64,000 bases of DNA from Streptomyces sp. S.PB5 (GTDB taxonomy: Bacteria; Actinomycetota; Actinomycetes; Streptomycetales; Streptomycetaceae): assembly GCF_030403745.1 (NCBI RefSeq), contig NZ_JAQMWP010000002.1:372001-436000 (forward strand), given 5' to 3'. The notes under the pieces are model-generated. The model ran no database searches. It worked only from the letters and a program-made list of their open reading frames with translations, and was not told the DNA's origin. A program made the position numbers and the translations under genes. How positions within the stretch are numbered: position 1 is the stretch's first letter; each line of letters starts with the position of its first letter. Of this stretch, positions 15,945-23,184 are shown piece by piece.

Positions 15945-16171
15945 CGGGTGCCTCCCTGGGATGCGTGGTGACGGACGCGGCCGCGGCGGATGGCGCGGGC
16001 CCGCGGCAGGTCTGGGCGGGGCCGGGTGGGCGGCAGCAGCGGGACGGGCGGCGCGGGCTGGGCGATGCGCGGCAGAGGACGGCGGGCCGCGCGGGCGTCG
16101 ATGATCCCGGCGACCACCCACAGCGCCAGCGCGGCCAGGCAGACGACGATCAGCCACTGGATCGCGGTCAC
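15941..16171 (-). CDS. Small membrane protein (76 aa)
   Basis: GTG at 16171 overlaps the stop of the LuxR-like gene. The N-terminus is a single hydrophobic helix (AIQWLIVVCLAALALWVVAG, about residues 3-22). A basic Pro/Arg-rich cytoplasmic tail follows (PPVPLLPPTRPRPDLPRARA). It should be a one-pass inner membrane protein. Its function is unknown. Confidence 0.6.
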   Translation of the reverse strand: MTAIQWLIVVCLAALALWVVAGIIDARAARRPLPRIAQPAPPVPLLPPTRPRPDLPRARAIRRGRVRHHASQGGTR

Positions 16172-16650
16172 GGCGACACCCCCTGCGTGATCTGCAGGTC
16201 GGTGATCCAGCCGGCCGCGACGCACAGGGCGACCGCGTGCAGGATGTTGCGGGCCTCAAGGCGCGCCACGGCGCGCTGCCGGTGCGACTTGACCGTGTCG
16301 TAGGACAGGCACAGCCGGCGGGCCGTGCCTTCCGGGGACTCGCCCGCGGCGGCCGCCGCGACGATGCCGAGCTGCGCCTGCGACAGCGGGCAGTCCTTCA
16401 GCCGGTCGATGGTGCGGGCAGCATCCGCGATCACCTCCCCGCGCGGCCTGCGCGGCATCTGCCCGCGCAGGCGGCCGACCTCCTCAAGGAGGACCAGACG
16501 CAGGCGGTCCAGGCGATAGCCCTCGCTGAGCAGGTGCTGCTCGGCCTCGGTGCGCGGCGTCCACACCTGCCCCGGGTAGGGGGCACGCGGCCGCGTCAGC
16601 CCGGCGTTGCGCAGCTGCGCGATCGCCTTGTCCGTCAGGGCGGCGGTCAC
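16168..16650 (-). CDS. LuxR/sigma-70 region 4-type HTH protein (160 aa)
   Basis: This protein has a C-terminal HTH typical of LuxR and sigma region 4: LSQAQLGIVAAAAAGESPEG then TARRLCLSYDTVKSHRQRAV. The N-terminal half is helical, without receiver-domain motifs. Such small proteins act as transcription regulators or anti-repressors. The GTG start and the stop are both in GTGA overlaps with neighbours. It is the best candidate in the early operon for an activator of later genes. Confidence 0.7.
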   Translation of the reverse strand: MTAALTDKAIAQLRNAGLTRPRAPYPGQVWTPRTEAEQHLLSEGYRLDRLRLVLLEEVGRLRGQMPRRPRGEVIADAARTIDRLKDCPLSQAQLGIVAAAAAGESPEGTARRLCLSYDTVKSHRQRAVARLEARNILHAVALCVAAGWITDLQITQGVSP

Positions 16651-17138
16651 TGGCTCGCCTCCCGCTGCTGCCAGGCCGCGAGCGCGGCGTCCAGGTGGCC
16701 GGCGTGCGTCCAGCGGGCGTCGAACGGCTCCACCCACTCCTTGAGCAGGCCGTGCTTCGCGTAGTGCTGGGCGGCGTCGACGACCAGGAGCGGCTCCGCG
16801 AGCCGGACGATGGGCAGCAGGCAGGAGCCGGTGGCGGTGTGGGCCGACCAGCCGCCGGTGTGCGACCAGCGCAAGCTCAGGCCGTCCGCGCACGCCGTCG
16901 CGCCCAGGAGATCGTCCTGTGGCGGCCACACCAGCCGCAGAAACAGCACCCGGTACGCGCCCCACTCCACGCCCAGCTCCAGGAACTGCGGCGGCAGGCC
17001 CGCCTCGGCGAGCTCGGCATGGATCGCGTCGGCGTACGGGGCCTGCGGCAGCGTGGCCAGGGTCCGGGTGGCATCGCCCACGGCGTGGGTGCTCTTCCCG
17101 GCGGCCGAGGCCGCACCGTTCGCGATGGTGGCACTCAC
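16647..17138 (-). CDS. Phage hypothetical protein (163 aa)
   Basis: The start at 17138 overlaps the upstream stop as GTGA. The protein is mixed alpha/beta with several Trp (LGVEWGAYRVLFLRLVWPPQ and LSLRWSHTGGWSAH). That pattern, a two-layer fold with a buried Trp-rich sheet, is seen in small actinobacterial proteins of unknown function. No Cys or catalytic clusters occur apart from isolated Cys. Function not assigned. Confidence 0.55.
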   Translation of the reverse strand: MSATIANGAASAAGKSTHAVGDATRTLATLPQAPYADAIHAELAEAGLPPQFLELGVEWGAYRVLFLRLVWPPQDDLLGATACADGLSLRWSHTGGWSAHTATGSCLLPIVRLAEPLLVVDAAQHYAKHGLLKEWVEPFDARWTHAGHLDAALAAWQQREASQ

Positions 17139-17800
17139 ACCGCACCACCCGTCGCCTCGTACTCGGCGAGCCGCGCAGCAACCCACCGGGCGGCCGCGCC
17201 CACCGAGCGCAGCGGCGAACCCCCGCGGCCGCGGCCGTCGTTGCAGTACGCGAACCGCAGCGGCGTACTGAACCCGAACTGGCCCTCGGGGTCGGGCGCC
17301 GCGAGGCAAGCCCAGATCCGGCCGCGCAGCTTCCCGTCGCCCTGGGTGAGCGTGCCGACGATCGCCTTCGCCGTCACCGTCTTCACGCCGGTGCGGGTCA
17401 CGACGAAGTCGTGCGGCTCATCCCGGCGGTCTCCGAAGTCCAGCCACGGCGTGGCCGGCCACAGCAGCAGCCCCGCCTTTTGCCGGGGCGGCAGCCCGTA
17501 GCCGAGCCTGGCGCTGCTGGTGGGCGTGTCGCGGGTGTCGTCGGTGTCCTCACCGGTGAGCACCCGGGCCGCGCCGCAGGACGTGCACACGATCCGCACC
17601 CGGATCTCGGTGAACGTGTTGCCGTGCGTCTCGCAGTACTCGTCCTGGCACTTGTGGTTGTGGTGGGGCTCGCCGAACCCGCGGTGGCGGCGGTAAGTGT
17701 GCTCGCTGCGGCGCCATCCGATGTCCAGCGCCGGCCGCTTGCAGCCGGTGAGGTGCGGCAGCGTCTCCCAGCCGAGATAGGTGTCCAGTACCGAGCTCAC
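17135..17800 (-). CDS. Phage protein with split zinc ribbon (221 aa)
   Basis: The GTG start at 17800 overlaps the previous stop. The first 90 residues contain HNHKCQDEYCETHGNTF and IVCTSCGAARVLTG, which together give two Cys pairs and His residues as in a treble-clef or ribbon. The second half has LLWPATPWLDFGDRRDEP and a basic region, and the C-terminus has a helix with RWVAARLAEYEA. It may bind nucleic acid. The longer upstream reading is rejected because it would overlap the neighbour by 200 bp. Confidence 0.6.
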   Translation of the reverse strand: MSSVLDTYLGWETLPHLTGCKRPALDIGWRRSEHTYRRHRGFGEPHHNHKCQDEYCETHGNTFTEIRVRIVCTSCGAARVLTGEDTDDTRDTPTSSARLGYGLPPRQKAGLLLWPATPWLDFGDRRDEPHDFVVTRTGVKTVTAKAIVGTLTQGDGKLRGRIWACLAAPDPEGQFGFSTPLRFAYCNDGRGRGGSPLRSVGAAARWVAARLAEYEATGGAV

Positions 17801-18612
17801 AGGCCACCGCCCAGCTCGGCGCGGCGGTCGGCCTCGGCGAGCTCGTGGCCGGCGCGGGCGAGCGCGTCGACCACGCACATGTCGCTGCAGTACCAGCGGG
17901 CCTCGTCGCCGAGCGCGGCGACCTGGAGGCGGGACCAGCCGAACAACGCGGGGTCGGAGGCGTCGTAGTCGTCCACGGTGCCGCACCCGTCCGTCGGGCA
18001 CGTCGCGTGGATGTCACGGACCTGCAGGTCCAGGAGGCCGGCGAGGGCCTGGCGGTCGTCGCCCTGGACGACCAGGTCCGCGGCCTGCCCGTGCGAGGAC
18101 CGGCACCGCACGATCGCGCGCCCCTCGACATCACCCGGGCAGGGGATGTCCACCCCGTACCTGGCCCTCCAGGTCAGCGTCATCGGGTAGGCGTCGAGCG
18201 AGGTCGTGCCGTACTCGACGGCCCGGGCCACCTCGGCCGCAGACAGGAAGTCGCCGGCCGGGCGGCCCTCCAGGAGACGCGTCACCGCGTCGAGCCGGCG
18301 GCGCACGTCGGCCAGCTCGGCGGAGCACTCGGCACGAGCCTGCTCGCGGGCAGCGTCCTCGATGTCCTTTGCTCGCTGTGGGTCGAACAGGATCCCGGCA
18401 GCGGCCTCGGCGTCGGCAATCTCCGCCGGGGCGGTGTGGCCCTGCTCCATCGCGGCGGTGATAACCCCGGCCGCGGCCAGCACCGGGGAGACCGGGCCAG
18501 CGGGGGCCGGGATCGCCTCGGCGTATGAGGCGACGGCGGTCTGCAGCGGCACGGGCGTGTACCGGGATTCCGGGAGCTGGGGCTTGGGCGGGTTCTGGGA
18601 TGATGCGGTCAC
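17797..18612 (-). CDS. Phage hypothetical protein with helical N-half and Cys motifs (271 aa)
   Basis: The first 130 residues are Ala/Glu/Arg-rich and likely helical or coiled (ERAAREQ-like repeats such as AAREQARAECSAELADVRRR). The second half has a possible binding domain with CPTDGCGTVDDYD and WYCSDMCVVDALARAG, two Cys pairs in the pattern of a zinc finger. It starts with GTG at 18612 and opens the GTGA-coupled chain. A role in early phage development is inferred from position only. Confidence 0.6.
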   Translation of the reverse strand: MTASSQNPPKPQLPESRYTPVPLQTAVASYAEAIPAPAGPVSPVLAAAGVITAAMEQGHTAPAEIADAEAAAGILFDPQRAKDIEDAAREQARAECSAELADVRRRLDAVTRLLEGRPAGDFLSAAEVARAVEYGTTSLDAYPMTLTWRARYGVDIPCPGDVEGRAIVRCRSSHGQAADLVVQGDDRQALAGLLDLQVRDIHATCPTDGCGTVDDYDASDPALFGWSRLQVAALGDEARWYCSDMCVVDALARAGHELAEADRRAELGGGL

Positions 18613-18693
18613 GGTGACCTCGATTCACAGTGGTTGAGGTGTGCCGGAGGGGTCGTGCGCGGGTGGAGCCGGGCACGGCCCCGAACTTTTTGA

Positions 18694-18882
18694 TCAGGCG
18701 GCCGTCGTGGCGCTCTGCTGCGGGCGATAGGCGCCCTGCAGGAGCACGACCAGGCGGCCGATCTCGGCGTCCGTCAATCGGCAGCGCGGGCAGTCGTTCG
18801 GGTCGGGCTGGTCGTGCTGACACGAGTCGTTGAACCCGGCCTCGAACGCCTCCTCGGGCGTCAGGCAGACGCGGCGGTTCAC
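18694..18882 (-). CDS. Small phage protein (62 aa)
   Basis: GTG at 18882 overlaps the end of the XRE gene as GTGA. It has EEAFEAGFNDSCQHDQPDP followed by CPRCRLTDAEIGRLVVLLQG, giving one Cys pair plus a further Cys. It is translated with the repressor-like gene upstream. The pattern AFEAGF..GCPDHQP-type is frequent in Streptomyces prophage genes directly after the repressor. Function unknown. Confidence 0.6.
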   Translation of the reverse strand: MNRRVCLTPEEAFEAGFNDSCQHDQPDPNDCPRCRLTDAEIGRLVVLLQGAYRPQQSATTAA

Positions 18883-19121
18883 GCTGCTGCGTCCCTGCTC
18901 TGCGAGCGTCGCGGCACGTGTCCGTTGGTGAGGTCTTCGATCTCGCAGTCGAAGATCTCGGCAGCCGTACGGAGAAAGCGCAGGCCTCCGTTGCTGCGGC
19001 CGAGTTCGACCTGACTGACGTGATTGACGCTGTAGCCCGCCTGGCGGGCGAACTCGGCAAGGGTCATGCCCTTCAGTTCGCGCCGCTCCCGAAGCTGTGC
19101 GCCGTTGGTGAGCAGTGGCAT
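18879..19121 (-). CDS. XRE-family regulator, probable phage repressor or Cro (80 aa)
   Basis: This 80-residue protein is nearly all a lambda-repressor-like HTH: LRERRELKGMTLAEFARQAG then YSVNHVSQVELGRSNGGLRF. ATG at 19121 is preferred; a TTG twelve bases upstream would add four residues. It heads the leftward early operon, so it is in the place of a Cro or early repressor, with a second XRE gene divergently transcribed. The intergenic region has repeated ATACAAG motifs that may be its operators. Confidence 0.75.
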   Translation of the reverse strand: MPLLTNGAQLRERRELKGMTLAEFARQAGYSVNHVSQVELGRSNGGLRFLRTAAEIFDCEIEDLTNGHVPRRSQSRDAAA

Positions 19122-19261
19122 GCCCAGATACAAGCATGCATGTAAGTCTTATACAAGTCTTGCTCAAGAAAAACGTAAGTCGGGGTCGACGCGGAGAGAC
19201 TGCTAGAGGTGACGTAGCGAAGTTCTAGACTTCTTAGAGAACGTTGGAGTAACTTCCGGAC
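19122..19261. promoter_or_regulatory. Divergent control region between the two XRE genes
   Basis: This 140-bp, AT-richer region separates the two divergent regulators. It has two ATACAAG copies (19128-19134 and 19151-19157, 23 bp apart), a self-complementary CATGCATG at about 19135-19142, and two TAAGTCTT/AAGTCTTG-like motifs. On the minus strand TATAAG could be a -10 element. The arrangement is that of a phage immunity switch with repressor operators overlapping divergent promoters. Confidence 0.55.
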
Positions 19262-19666
19262 GTGAAGCCCTCAGACGACGCCCCTCTCCGAGTCGGTCAG
19301 CAGCTCTCTGGGCGCCGCGAGGACCTTGACCTCACCCAAGGTGCCGTGGCGGCCGAGGTCGGAATCACCGTCACGTCGGTCAGTTCAGCCGAGCGCGGCC
19401 GCGCGACCATCAGTCGCAGCAAGCGCCCCCTCTGGGAACGAGCCCTCCGGCTCAAGCCGGGCACGATCTCGCGCGCATACCGCGACGGCACAGATCTGGA
19501 GCCAGCGCCAGAGGTGGAGGCCCAATCAGAGGCCCCGTACGCGGACCTGTCGGACCACCTTGAGCGAACAGCGTGGGAGATGCCGCTGTCTGTCGAGGAC
19601 CGGAAGTTGATCGTGGACATGCTGCGCCAGGCGAAGGCGCAGGGGCGCAGCGAGCGCAGCGCCTAG
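19262..19666 (+). CDS. XRE-family regulator, probable lysogeny repressor (134 aa)
   Basis: The plus-strand gene starts with GTG at 19262, after a GGAG about 15 bases upstream. The N-terminal HTH is clear: LSGRREDLDLTQGAVAAEVG then ITVTSVSSAERGRATIS, followed by GTISRAYRDGTDLEP. The C-terminal 60 residues are helical, with no LexA-like peptidase motif. As the only rightward gene near the prophage end, divergent from the early operon, it is the best candidate for the repressor that keeps lysogeny. Confidence 0.75.
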   Translation: MKPSDDAPLRVGQQLSGRREDLDLTQGAVAAEVGITVTSVSSAERGRATISRSKRPLWERALRLKPGTISRAYRDGTDLEPAPEVEAQSEAPYADLSDHLERTAWEMPLSVEDRKLIVDMLRQAKAQGRSERSA

Positions 19667-19747
19667 CCCGCGCGGCCTGAGTCTCACGTTGTCGCGGCCA
19701 GCGCGGCCGCATAGGTATGCGTCGCCCTTGTAGGACGTTTTAGCTGG

Positions 19748-20467
19748 TCACGGCTGTCGAAGGGGCGGTAGGGAAGCGACTCGGTGGTGTCCTTCGACTG
19801 CAACAGTTAGCCCGGGGGCGATCTCGGTGAACCCGGCGTCCCGCACCAACGGCAGCCCGCTGCCCACGAGTTCCCGCCACTGATCCCGTCCCGGCGTCCG
19901 TACGGCGACCGGGAATCCGGCGTCGCGCCAAGCCGCCCGTTCCTCGTCCGACAGTTCCCACCACGCCAGTTGGGCCCCGTGCCCCGCCTGCGCCATCGAC
20001 TTCCCGGCCGACATCTCGACGTCGGGGCTCATCCACAGCACGGGCACCTCGGGGCCGGCGTCCACCGGAGGCTCGGGATCGTCCAGCTCGGTGCCGGACA
20101 CCTGAAGCTTGGCCAGTTCCTTCGGCCACCCGTCCAACGGCACCGGCGGGAACACCCGCACCTCGGCCGACTTGCCGGTGACCGTGATCCCGGGCAGCGC
20201 CTCGGCCCGTCGCCACTCCGCACCGCGAGCCCGCCGCACGACCTTGCGGATCCGCGCGTCCTGCCAGTCCCGCATGGCCTGCGCCCACTCGCCGTCGCCG
20301 AGGGACCGCTCGTCGCTGAGCATGACGAGAACGGCACGCGCGGCGGTTTCAAGGGCGTCGGTGCGGGCGGGAGGAGCGGCCCGTTCGAGCCGGACGACCA
20401 GCGGCAGGACGAACTGGGGTGCGTGATCCCGGGCGATGACTTCGTGCTGGAAAGGACTGTCGCTCAC
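19748..20467 (-). CDS. Peptidyl-tRNA hydrolase PTH2-like domain protein
   Basis: The central segment SPDVEMSAGKSMAQAGHGA matches the PTH2 active-site signature (M/S-G-K-x-A-Q-x-x-H). The family cleaves peptidyl-tRNA in archaea and eukaryotes; the bacterial proteins are less studied. The N-terminal 130 residues have no motif I recognise. GTG at 20467 is chosen because a GGGTGG is suitably placed; an in-frame GTG nine bases upstream is also possible. The 3' end lies against the prophage boundary, so its last residues could be part of the attachment site. Confidence 0.8.
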   Translation of the reverse strand: MSDSPFQHEVIARDHAPQFVLPLVVRLERAAPPARTDALETAARAVLVMLSDERSLGDGEWAQAMRDWQDARIRKVVRRARGAEWRRAEALPGITVTGKSAEVRVFPPVPLDGWPKELAKLQVSGTELDDPEPPVDAGPEVPVLWMSPDVEMSAGKSMAQAGHGAQLAWWELSDEERAAWRDAGFPVAVRTPGRDQWRELVGSGLPLVRDAGFTEIAPGLTVAVEGHHRVASLPPLRQP

Positions 20468-20516
20468 GTCGCCCACCCTAAACAACCGATGGCCGCGACC
20501 CGACATCATGATCTGC

Positions 20517-21380
20517 ATGGAACGCGATCTGCAGCTGGACAACGTGGGCCGCCGCTACGGCCTGCGCGGCCCCTGGGTCTTACGAGGCATCCACCTCACT
20601 CTCGCCCCCGGCACCCTCACCCGCATAGAAGGCCCCAACGGCACCGGCAAATCCACGCTCCTGCGCGTACTCGCCCGGCTCGACGCGCCCTCGGAGGGCC
20701 GGGTCAAGGGCCGCCCCACCACCGCCTACGTCCCCGAGCGCTTCCCCTCCGCGCTCCCCTTCACAGCCCTCGGCTATCTCACCCACCTCGGCACCATTCA
20801 CGGCCTCTCCCGGCCCTCGGCCCAGCGCGCCGCGGGCGAGGTGCTGGAGCGCTTCGGCGCCGCCCCCTACGCCCGCACCCCCATGGCCCAGCTCTCCAAG
20901 GGCAGCAGTCAGAAGGTCGCCGTCGCCCAGGCGCTGCTCGCCGACCCGGAGCTGCTCGTCCTGGACGAGGCGTGGACCGGCCTCGACGCGGACGCCCGCG
21001 CCGAACTGGAGCGCGCCGTCGCCGAGCGCACCGCGGCGGGCGGTGCGGTGGTGTTCGTCGACCACGATCCGAACCGTCTGGCGGGGGTGCCGGACGCGAC
21101 GTACGCCGTGCACGAGGGCGGTCTCCATCGCCGTACGACACGAACCGTGCCCACGGGCCCGCGGGTGACCGTCGTGGTGCAGGGGCCGTCCGGCGGCAGG
21201 TTGCCGGTGGAGGCGGCGCGGATCGCCGGGGGCGGGGTCGAGGAGACGGAGCCCGGTGTCTACCGGGTCGCCGTTCCCGCGTCGCACTCGGACGTGCTGT
21301 TGCGCACTCTGCTGACGGCCCGTCCGTCGTGGCATGTGGTGAGGGTGGGCGAGGAACCGACACGAGGAGAGGGCAGATGA
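20517..21380 (+). CDS. ABC transporter ATP-binding protein
   Basis: The 287-residue protein has all nucleotide-binding motifs: Walker A GPNGTGKST, signature QLSKGSSQKV, Walker B LLVLDEAW and the H-loop DHD. A C-terminal domain of about 90 residues follows. The stop overlaps the start of the permease gene (ATGA), so both form one transporter. ATG at 20517 was chosen; another ATG lies nine bases upstream. Codon 22 is TTA, a rare leucine codon in Streptomyces read by the bldA tRNA, which may delay expression to late growth. The substrate is unknown. Confidence 0.92.
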   Translation: MERDLQLDNVGRRYGLRGPWVLRGIHLTLAPGTLTRIEGPNGTGKSTLLRVLARLDAPSEGRVKGRPTTAYVPERFPSALPFTALGYLTHLGTIHGLSRPSAQRAAGEVLERFGAAPYARTPMAQLSKGSSQKVAVAQALLADPELLVLDEAWTGLDADARAELERAVAERTAAGGAVVFVDHDPNRLAGVPDATYAVHEGGLHRRTTRTVPTGPRVTVVVQGPSGGRLPVEAARIAGGGVEETEPGVYRVAVPASHSDVLLRTLLTARPSWHVVRVGEEPTRGEGR

Positions 21381-22048
21381 CCGCACTGTTCCGATATCAG
21401 GCCGCACTGCTCGCGCGCTCGCAGCGGTGGCTGCCGCCGTTCATCCTGTACGCCGTGTTCCTGGGCGTCGGGGTGCAGAGCGGGCAGCCGATTCTGGACT
21501 CGCTCGGCTATGCCGCCGCCGCGCTGCTGCCGGTGGCCGCGTGGCTGGTGCGGATCTGTGTGGCCAACGAACCGCCCGCGGCGCGTGCCTGTGTGTCGGC
21601 CGCTGTGGGACCCGCGCGGGCGCACCTCGCCTCGCTGCTGGTGGCGCTCGCCGCGGCGGCCGTGCTCGGTACCGTCACGACCCTCGTCGTGACGCTGATC
21701 AGCGATCCGGTGAGCGCCGACCACCAGACGCGGGTGGCGCGGCTGCCGGCCGGTGCGGCCGGGTTGCTCGCGACCCTCGCCTGCGCGCTGCTCGGCACGG
21801 CCGTCGGCGCGCTCACCACCTGGCCGCTGCTGCGCTCGCCGGGCCGGGCGGTTCCCGCGATGCTGCTCGCGGCGCTGCTGTCGGTGGTGACGACCGGTTC
21901 TCCGGCGCAGGCTGCAGTCTCCGGCCTGGTCACCGGTTCCCGCGAGGGCGCGGTCCCGCTGCCGTTGCTGCCGCTCGCGGCGGCCGCCCTGCTCACCGCC
22001 GCGGCGACCGCCGTGGCGTGCACGCTGACGTCCCGCAGATCACCCTGA
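21377..22048 (+). CDS. ABC transporter permease (223 aa)
   Basis: The protein has about six hydrophobic segments (for example PPFILYAVFLGVGV, LASLLVALAAAAVLGTV and LLPLAAAALLTAAATAVACT). It lacks an EAA loop, which fits exporter-type ABC-2 membrane proteins. It starts in a four-base overlap with the ATPase gene and should form a homodimer with two ATPases. Its 3' end overlaps the convergent zinc-finger gene by nine bases. Substrate not predictable. Confidence 0.85.
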   Translation: MTALFRYQAALLARSQRWLPPFILYAVFLGVGVQSGQPILDSLGYAAAALLPVAAWLVRICVANEPPAARACVSAAVGPARAHLASLLVALAAAAVLGTVTTLVVTLISDPVSADHQTRVARLPAGAAGLLATLACALLGTAVGALTTWPLLRSPGRAVPAMLLAALLSVVTTGSPAQAAVSGLVTGSREGAVPLPLLPLAAAALLTAAATAVACTLTSRRSP

Positions 22049-22219
22049 GCAGGCGGTCCGCTGGGCCTCCTGCCACTCGCAGACCGGGCAGAGAGTGATG
22101 CCTTTGTACGACTCCGGGTACTCCGTCGGCTTCCGGCACAGCACGCAGTCCGCGTACGGCGGCCCCTCGGCGACCGGCGGCTTCGGCACCTCTCGGATCG
22201 TGCAGTAGTCGTCGCTCAT
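22040..22219 (-). CDS. Small zinc-finger protein (59 aa)
   Basis: The 59-residue protein has a typical zinc ribbon: CVLCRKPTEYPES then ITLCPVCEWQEAQ, giving two CxxC pairs 25 residues apart. ATG at 22219 (MSDDYCTIREVP) is preferred over one twelve bases upstream. It faces the ABC permease gene and overlaps its end. Such small zinc ribbons are widespread in actinobacteria without a known function. Confidence 0.65.
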   Translation of the reverse strand: MSDDYCTIREVPKPPVAEGPPYADCVLCRKPTEYPESYKGITLCPVCEWQEAQRTACSG

Positions 22220-22241
22220 GCCTTCAAGCATGCCTTGAAGG

Positions 22242-23078
22242 CTAGGACGGTCTCCTGTTCGCCCCGATCAGCTCGGACACCTTCACGAACCGGTAGCCCT
22301 TCGCCCGCAGCTCCGGCACGACCGCCCGCACCGCCCGCTCGGTCGTCGGGGCGGCGCTGCGGGTGCAGTGCATGACGACCACGGAACCGGGTCGCACCCC
22401 GTCGAGGACCTGCCGGGCCACCGCGTCCGCGTCGGTCGCGAAGGCGTCCCCGCTGACCACGTCCCACTGCACGGCGGTGACACCGGCGGGCGTCAGCGCC
22501 TTCAGCGCCGTCCGGTCGTAGCACCCGCCGGGGAAGCGGAAGTACGGCATGGCATCCGGCACGCCCGCCTTCCGGAAGGCCGTGTACGCACGCTCCACGT
22601 CCGCCCGCATGCGGTCCTCGGACACCGTCGGCAGCCCGTAGCAGTCGCCGGTGAAGGCGTAGTGGCTGTACGAGTGGTTCGCGACCTCGAAGAGCGGGTC
22701 CCGTCCGATGGACCGGGCCTGGTCCGGGTACTGCTCGGCCCACCGCCCCGTCATGAACACGGTGGCCGGCACCTTCAGCGCCCGCAGGGCCGCGATGAGC
22801 TCCGGGTTGTCGAAGCGCTCGCCGGCCGCGGCCCTCGGTCCCTGGTCCGCGGTCATGTCGGCGTCGAAGGTGAGGGCGACGGTCCGGTCCGGGGTGCGGG
22901 GGCCGTTCTCGAAGACCGGGGTGAGTCCGCCGGGACCGGGGGCGAGGGTCGGGGGCCGGGAAGGGACGACGGAGGGAGCCGGGAGGGCGGCTCGGGGTGC
23001 CTCGGGGGCGGTACCGCAGGCGGCGAGGGCGGCACCGAGGGCACAGGCGGCCGCGACTTGTCGTACTCGAATGATCAC
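22242..23078 (-). CDS. Polysaccharide deacetylase (NodB) lipoprotein
   Basis: Residues 1-22 are a signal peptide ending in the lipobox AALAAC, so the protein should be membrane-anchored outside the cell. The NodB domain shows motif 1 VALTFDADMTADQ, motif 2 NHSYSH, motif 3 RFPGGCYDR, motif 4 WDVVSGD and motif 5 VVMHCT. Family enzymes remove acetyl groups from peptidoglycan or chitin-like polymers. Motif 1 reads TFDADM rather than the usual TFDDG, so the zinc ligand next to the catalytic Asp is displaced. The domain length is normal. Confidence 0.9.
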   Translation of the reverse strand: MIIRVRQVAAACALGAALAACGTAPEAPRAALPAPSVVPSRPPTLAPGPGGLTPVFENGPRTPDRTVALTFDADMTADQGPRAAAGERFDNPELIAALRALKVPATVFMTGRWAEQYPDQARSIGRDPLFEVANHSYSHYAFTGDCYGLPTVSEDRMRADVERAYTAFRKAGVPDAMPYFRFPGGCYDRTALKALTPAGVTAVQWDVVSGDAFATDADAVARQVLDGVRPGSVVVMHCTRSAAPTTERAVRAVVPELRAKGYRFVKVSELIGANRRPS

Positions 23079-23133
23079 CGCATGAACATAACGGGATTAA
23101 TCGGGCGGATCTCGGATTGCCGCCGCTCACGCG

Positions 23134-23165
23134 CGGACCCGCGCCCCCGAAGAGGCGCGGGTCCG
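23134..23165 (-). terminator. Terminator after the PhoX-like gene
   Basis: A perfect 12-bp inverted repeat (CGGACCCGCGCC and GGCGCGGGTCCG, loop 8 bases) lies 20 bp after the stop of the gene ending at 23185. Confidence 0.7.
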
Positions 23166-23184
23166 TGTCCGGGTGGGTGTCGCT

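Larger units (their letters stand above)
1..19700. mobile_element. Prophage, right-hand portion (HK97-like siphovirus)
   Basis: Contiguous phage genes run from the left edge to the divergent XRE regulators near 19.67 kb, and typical chromosomal genes begin at 19.75 kb. Head and packaging genes are recognisable (terminases, portal, protease, capsid), followed by early-type small genes. No tail, lysis or integrase genes are inside the window, so the element continues to the left. The right boundary at about 19.7 kb is inferred from the change of gene content, not from a seen attachment repeat. Confidence 0.88.
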
